Source: Candidatus Cloacimonas sp. (GTDB lineage: Bacteria; Cloacimonadota; Cloacimonadia; Cloacimonadales; Cloacimonadaceae). Taken from it: a stretch of 64,000 nt of DNA. Position 1 is the first letter of the stretch; each line of letters opens with the position of its first letter. Location of the stretch: assembly GCA_023227825.1 (NCBI GenBank), contig JALOCJ010000009.1, positions 32,966 through 96,965 on the forward strand. The letters are read 5' to 3'. A program made the position numbers and the translations under genes. The notes beneath the pieces were generated by a model. The model was given only the letters and a program-made list of their open reading frames with translations. It made no database searches and was not told where the DNA came from. Shown in pieces: positions 60,472 through 64,000 of the stretch.

Positions 60472-63400
60472 ATGAGTAAAATAATACAAAGTTCTATCAG
60501 AGATAACCACCAACGCGGAACAGTTGGCAATTTTATCAATGAGCATCTAAGTGAAGGATGTTCTTTATCTTTTGTATCAGCATATTTTACTATTTATGCC
60601 TATCAACAATTGAAAACCAAGCTGGATAACATCCATAGTTTAAGATTTCTGTTCGGAGAACCGCGATTTATATCACAGATAGATCCCAAAGCCGATAAGA
60701 AACAATTTCAAATTGAAGATGAGAAGCTAATTATCCCTATTCAGAATCGTCTTACTCAAAGCCGGATTGCCTTTGATTGTGCCAATTGGATTAAAGAAAA
60801 ATGTGAAATCAAATCTATGGTCAAACCCAACTTTCTGCATGGCAAAATGTATCATATCAAGTCCGCTAATGGCAATGAAAAGGCAATTTTGGGAAGTTCT
60901 AATTTTACAGTGAACGGACTTGGTTTTGGCAATAGCCCCAATATAGAACTTAATATTGAAGTAGATAGTGATAGAGATAGAGCAGATTTACTTAATTGGT
61001 TTGAGGAATTATGGAATGATGAGACCGGCTTAGTAGAGGATGTGAAAAACGAGGTTCTAAAATACCTTTCCAAACTTTATGCTGATAATTCTCCCCTCTT
61101 TATCTATTATAAAACCTTGTATCACATTTTTGCTAAATTTCTGGAAGAGCAAGAAGATAAGGGTTTATTGAAAGAAAAAACCGGTTTTTTTGATTCCGAG
61201 ATTTGGAATGAACTTTATAGTTTTCAAAAAGATGCTGTTAAAGGGGCTATCAATAAACTGGAAAATTATCAGGGTTGCATAATAGCTGATAGTGTTGGCT
61301 TAGGAAAAACCTACGAAGCATTAGCAATCATTAAATATTATGAAATTTTAGGTTACCGGGTTTTAGTGCTTTGTCCCAAAAAGCTACAGAATAATTGGAC
61401 AATATATCAAGCCCATAAAGGAGATATATTAAATCCTTTTAAAAATGACAGGTTTAGCTATACAGTCGCTTTCCATACTGATTTAACCAGAACAAGCGGA
61501 TTTTCCAAAGCTGATAATTTGAATCTTTCTACTTTTAACTGGGGTGCTTGGGATTTGGTAGTTATTGATGAATCGCATAATTTGAGAGGTAATCCTAAAG
61601 AAAAAGTAGAAAACGGAGAGATTAGTTACAATCGGGCTAAATTTCTTTTGGAAAAAGTAATAAAAGAAGGAGTGAAAACCAAAGTTCTGATGCTTTCAGC
61701 CACACCTGTAAATACCAATCTGAAAGATTTGCGTAATCAAATTCATTATATTTCAGAAGGTAATGACTATGCCTTTAAGGAAAGTATGGGAATTGAGAAT
61801 ATAACTAATACTTTCAGATTAGCGCAACTTCAATTTACGGATTGGGCAAAGAGAGCCAAAGATACTAAGCGCGATACAAAAGAGCTGTTTTTAGCTCTGG
61901 ACAGTTCATTTTTTAAGCTTCTGGATGAATTATCCATAGCACGCAGCCGAAAACATATCTTAACCTATTATTCCGATATAGAAAAAAAGAGCTTCCCTGT
62001 GCGTCTTAAACCTCTTTCTGAAAGCACCGATATTGATACTACGCAAGAGTTTTATTCTTATGATCAAGTAAATGAAGCAATTCAGAAATACAAACTTTCC
62101 TTGTTTAAACCCTCCAATTTTGTAAAAGAGGAATTTAGACCTGAATATGAAATAACGGGTAAAGTAAAAGTAATTTCTCAGCAACAGCGGGAAGATTTTC
62201 TGGTAGAAATGATGAAAAGCAATTTTCTTAAACGCCTGGAAAGTAGTATTTATTCCTATCAATTAACTCTGAAGCGGACTCTGGAAAAGATAAATTCCCT
62301 GGAACAAATGATAGCAGCTTATGAAACTAATAAAAAAGAGGAACAGCTTGATCCCTTTGATGTGGAAACAATTATCCCTGAAGATGAATTAGAAAGTGAA
62401 GAGGAAGAGTTATTCACCGTGGGCAAAAAACTGAAATATAAACTGGAACATTTAGACCTAAAAAAATGGAAAATAGCCCTTAAGAAAGATAAAGATCAGC
62501 TTAATGACTTGTATGAAACAGCTGAAAAAGTTACGCCAGAAAATGATGCTAAACTTGAGCGTTTGAAAAAGATTATGGAATATAAGATAAATCATCCTAT
62601 CAATCCCAATAATAAGAAGATAATCATTTTTACTGCTTTTGCCGATACCGCTATTTACCTCTATGATAATCTTTCCTCATATCTTTATGATAATTTCGGG
62701 CTTTATTCTGCTTTGATAACAGGAAGCACAACCTGTAAAACTAACTTCAAAATGCCTGCTAAAACTAAAAATGATTTTAATTCCATTTTAACCTGCTTTG
62801 CTCCTATTGCTAAAGAACGAGATAAATATCTTAGCTTACCTAAAGACGAACAAATTGATATAATTATTGCTACCGATTGCATTTCTGAAGGACAGAATTT
62901 ACAGGACTGTGATTATGTAATAAATTATGATATTCACTGGAATCCAGTTCGTATTATTCAACGCTTTGGTAGAATAGACAGAATCAATAGTCCCAATGCT
63001 AAAATCCAAATGCATAATTTCTGGCCCACTGACGATTTGGATAAATACATAAAACTGAAATACAGAGTAGAAGCAAGAATGGCTTTGGTTGATCTAACTG
63101 CAACTGGAGCTGATAATGTCCTCAGTGATGAAGATATTGAAAATTGGTTAGATAACGATATGAAGTTTAGAACAAAACAACTAAAACGGTTAAAGGAAGA
63201 AGTAATCGATCTGGAGGATATGACAGATAGTATAAGCTTAACTGATTTTACTCTAAATGATTTTAGAATAGACCTGCTAAATTTTTTAAAAGCAAATGAA
63301 GATGAATTGCATAATGCACCTTTGGGTTTATATGCCATAACTCCCTGTCCAGATAATGCTTTTTGGCTAAAAAATAATACCTTGTCTGAGGAGCAAAGAC

Positions 63401-63804
63401 AAATTATCCGTCCCGGCATTATCTTTTGCTTAAAGCACTTTGAAGATGGCTTAGAATATAATAAATTAAATCCCCTGCAGCCATATTTCCTTGTATACAT
63501 CAGAGACGATGGAACTGTCCGTTACCATTACACCAATGTAAAGCAAATTCTGGAAATTTACAAATTGCTGACTAAAGATAGAAAAGAAGCTATAAAGGAA
63601 CTTTGTGATCTCTTTGATGAAGAAACCCAACAGGGACAAAATATGGATAAATATAATACTCTGCTTATTAAAGCGATGGAAGACATAAAAAACTCTTTGA
63701 ACAAACGCACCAATCAACAATTGCAAGGAGATAGAGATGCCCTCATTCCTAAAAAACCAAAAGAACAGAGTTTTGAACTAATCACCTGGCTAATTATCAA
63801 ATAA
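60472..63804 (+). CDS. Phospholipase D-like/SNF2-type helicase fusion, candidate restriction or defence protein
   Basis: This 1110-residue protein has an N-terminal PLD-like domain (about 1-200), with 'FLHGKMYHI' (His123, Lys125) and 'AILGSSNFTVNGLG' forming one HKD-type half-site. An SNF2-family helicase follows: Walker A 'ADSVGLGKTYEA' (about 271-282), Walker B 'VVIDESHNLRG' (DESH, 366-369), 'LMLSATPVNTNLKDL' (about 406-420). A coiled-coil insert (about 580-700) precedes the second lobe with 'CISEGQNLQDCDYVINYDIHWNPVRIIQRFGRIDRI' (about 805-840). Such fusions appear in restriction-like and phage-defence loci beside large DNA methylases. A second gene starts 10 bases after its stop but is cut by the window end. 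Confidence 0.85.
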   Translation: MSKIIQSSIRDNHQRGTVGNFINEHLSEGCSLSFVSAYFTIYAYQQLKTKLDNIHSLRFLFGEPRFISQIDPKADKKQFQIEDEKLIIPIQNRLTQSRIAFDCANWIKEKCEIKSMVKPNFLHGKMYHIKSANGNEKAILGSSNFTVNGLGFGNSPNIELNIEVDSDRDRADLLNWFEELWNDETGLVEDVKNEVLKYLSKLYADNSPLFIYYKTLYHIFAKFLEEQEDKGLLKEKTGFFDSEIWNELYSFQKDAVKGAINKLENYQGCIIADSVGLGKTYEALAIIKYYEILGYRVLVLCPKKLQNNWTIYQAHKGDILNPFKNDRFSYTVAFHTDLTRTSGFSKADNLNLSTFNWGAWDLVVIDESHNLRGNPKEKVENGEISYNRAKFLLEKVIKEGVKTKVLMLSATPVNTNLKDLRNQIHYISEGNDYAFKESMGIENITNTFRLAQLQFTDWAKRAKDTKRDTKELFLALDSSFFKLLDELSIARSRKHILTYYSDIEKKSFPVRLKPLSESTDIDTTQEFYSYDQVNEAIQKYKLSLFKPSNFVKEEFRPEYEITGKVKVISQQQREDFLVEMMKSNFLKRLESSIYSYQLTLKRTLEKINSLEQMIAAYETNKKEEQLDPFDVETIIPEDELESEEEELFTVGKKLKYKLEHLDLKKWKIALKKDKDQLNDLYETAEKVTPENDAKLERLKKIMEYKINHPINPNNKKIIIFTAFADTAIYLYDNLSSYLYDNFGLYSALITGSTTCKTNFKMPAKTKNDFNSILTCFAPIAKERDKYLSLPKDEQIDIIIATDCISEGQNLQDCDYVINYDIHWNPVRIIQRFGRIDRINSPNAKIQMHNFWPTDDLDKYIKLKYRVEARMALVDLTATGADNVLSDEDIENWLDNDMKFRTKQLKRLKEEVIDLEDMTDSISLTDFTLNDFRIDLLNFLKANEDELHNAPLGLYAITPCPDNAFWLKNNTLSEEQRQIIRPGIIFCLKHFEDGLEYNKLNPLQPYFLVYIRDDGTVRYHYTNVKQILEIYKLLTKDRKEAIKELCDLFDEETQQGQNMDKYNTLLIKAMEDIKNSLNKRTNQQLQGDRDALIPKKPKEQSFELITWLIIK

Positions 63805-63814
63805 AGGAATTATA

Positions 63815-64000
63815 ATGGATAAACAAAAGATTATTGATGCCCTGTCTCTATTTAGAACAAAAGATACTTATTCTGCTGCTATGAATTTCTGGAATACCCT
63901 CGGTTATTTTAGTGACCGTCAACCGGAACAATATAGTTTTTCCTTTGAAGAACTGAAAAAGAATATAGATAGTAATATAAAACCCGAAAAATTAAAATCA
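63815..64000 (+). CDS. Partial gene following the PLD-helicase, possibly a DNA methylase
   Basis: Only the first 62 codons are visible: the ATG follows AAAGGAAT and the text starts 'MDKQKIIDALSLFRTKDTYS' with 'AAMNFWNTLGYFSDRQPEQY'. The N-terminal style recalls large restriction-modification methylase proteins, but no catalytic motif is in view. The assignment rests mainly on position next to the helicase. The real 3' end lies outside the window. Confidence 0.5.
   Translation, partial: MDKQKIIDALSLFRTKDTYSAAMNFWNTLGYFSDRQPEQYSFSFEELKKNIDSNIKPEKLKS

Noticed and set aside
62958..63500. 180-codon antisense frame in the helicase
   Set aside because: Shadow frame; the plus strand carries conserved helicase motifs.
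63815..64000. Confident call of a PglX/Eco57I-type methylase
   Set aside because: Only 62 codons are visible with no catalytic motif, so it was kept as a possibility only.

Overview
The window is AT-rich, gene-dense bacterial DNA and most resembles a Candidatus Cloacimonas-type (Cloacimonadota, formerly WWE1) anaerobe. Evidence: several large secreted proteins end in the YPNPFNP-type sorting domain of FCB-group bacteria (type IX secretion). There is a Kdo transferase (Gram-negative envelope), a B12-dependent class II ribonucleotide reductase, an [FeFe]-hydrogenase maturase, and a 3-keto-5-aminohexanoate cleavage enzyme. In that last enzyme the metal and catalytic residues fall at the numbering I recall for the characterised Ca. 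Cloacamonas enzyme. The genus assignment is inference.

Layout. 1-14.8 kb: surface proteins (a 5'-cut fibronectin-type protein, a C25 gingipain-like peptidase, a cleaved-adhesin protein), a solute-binding lipoprotein with a GOLPH3-like protein, a sirtuin, tRNA-Gly(CCC), and long repeat-rich gaps. 14.8-28.6 kb: a plus-strand housekeeping block (MnmA-like thiouridylase, MBL hydrolase, guaA, tRNA-Asp, waaA, AmrS-like radical SAM, NusG-II protein, a glycosyltransferase/Ppx-GppA fusion, miaB, yicC, rnr, murI). 28.8-38.8 kb: kce-nrdJ, then a tightly overlapping run (zinc-ribbon membrane protein, apbE-like, folE2, M16 peptidase, CoA-dehydratase-type activase, PHP phosphatase). 39-41.5 kb: repeats and an SBBP-repeat surface protein on the minus strand with a clear promoter. 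41.9-47.8 kb: TM1266-like regulator-hydG, an octamer array, then queC-ansA and two glycosyltransferases. 48-57 kb: mostly minus strand, with PASTA protein-rsmB-ruvA-ruvC-yebC, an EF-G-like GTPase, a shrunken insertion sequence, a C26 amidase, and an ArsR-DGC pair. 57.3-64 kb: rpsT-mtgA-DUF2851, an unknown gene, and a phospholipase-D/SNF2-helicase fusion followed by a gene cut by the window end, a candidate restriction or defence locus.

The most unusual content is non-coding. (1) A family of about 25 short hairpins has a conserved centre. Its arms differ between copies (GAAC/GTTC, GGTT/AACC, GGAC/GTCC, AAAC/GTTT) yet always pair, and the inner closing pair also covaries. The hairpins often sit at a 33-bp period; at one locus four copies were absorbed in frame into the C-terminus of RNase R. 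(2) Two 70-bp inverted arrays, 24 kb apart, share one grammar (three words at 11-bp period, a 14-bp centre, three inverse words at 11-bp period) but use different words. (3) A modular repeat family is built from 70-bp and 69-bp hairpin units, and at one locus it supplies the stop codon of a glycosyltransferase. No CRISPR array, rRNA or complete transposon was seen.
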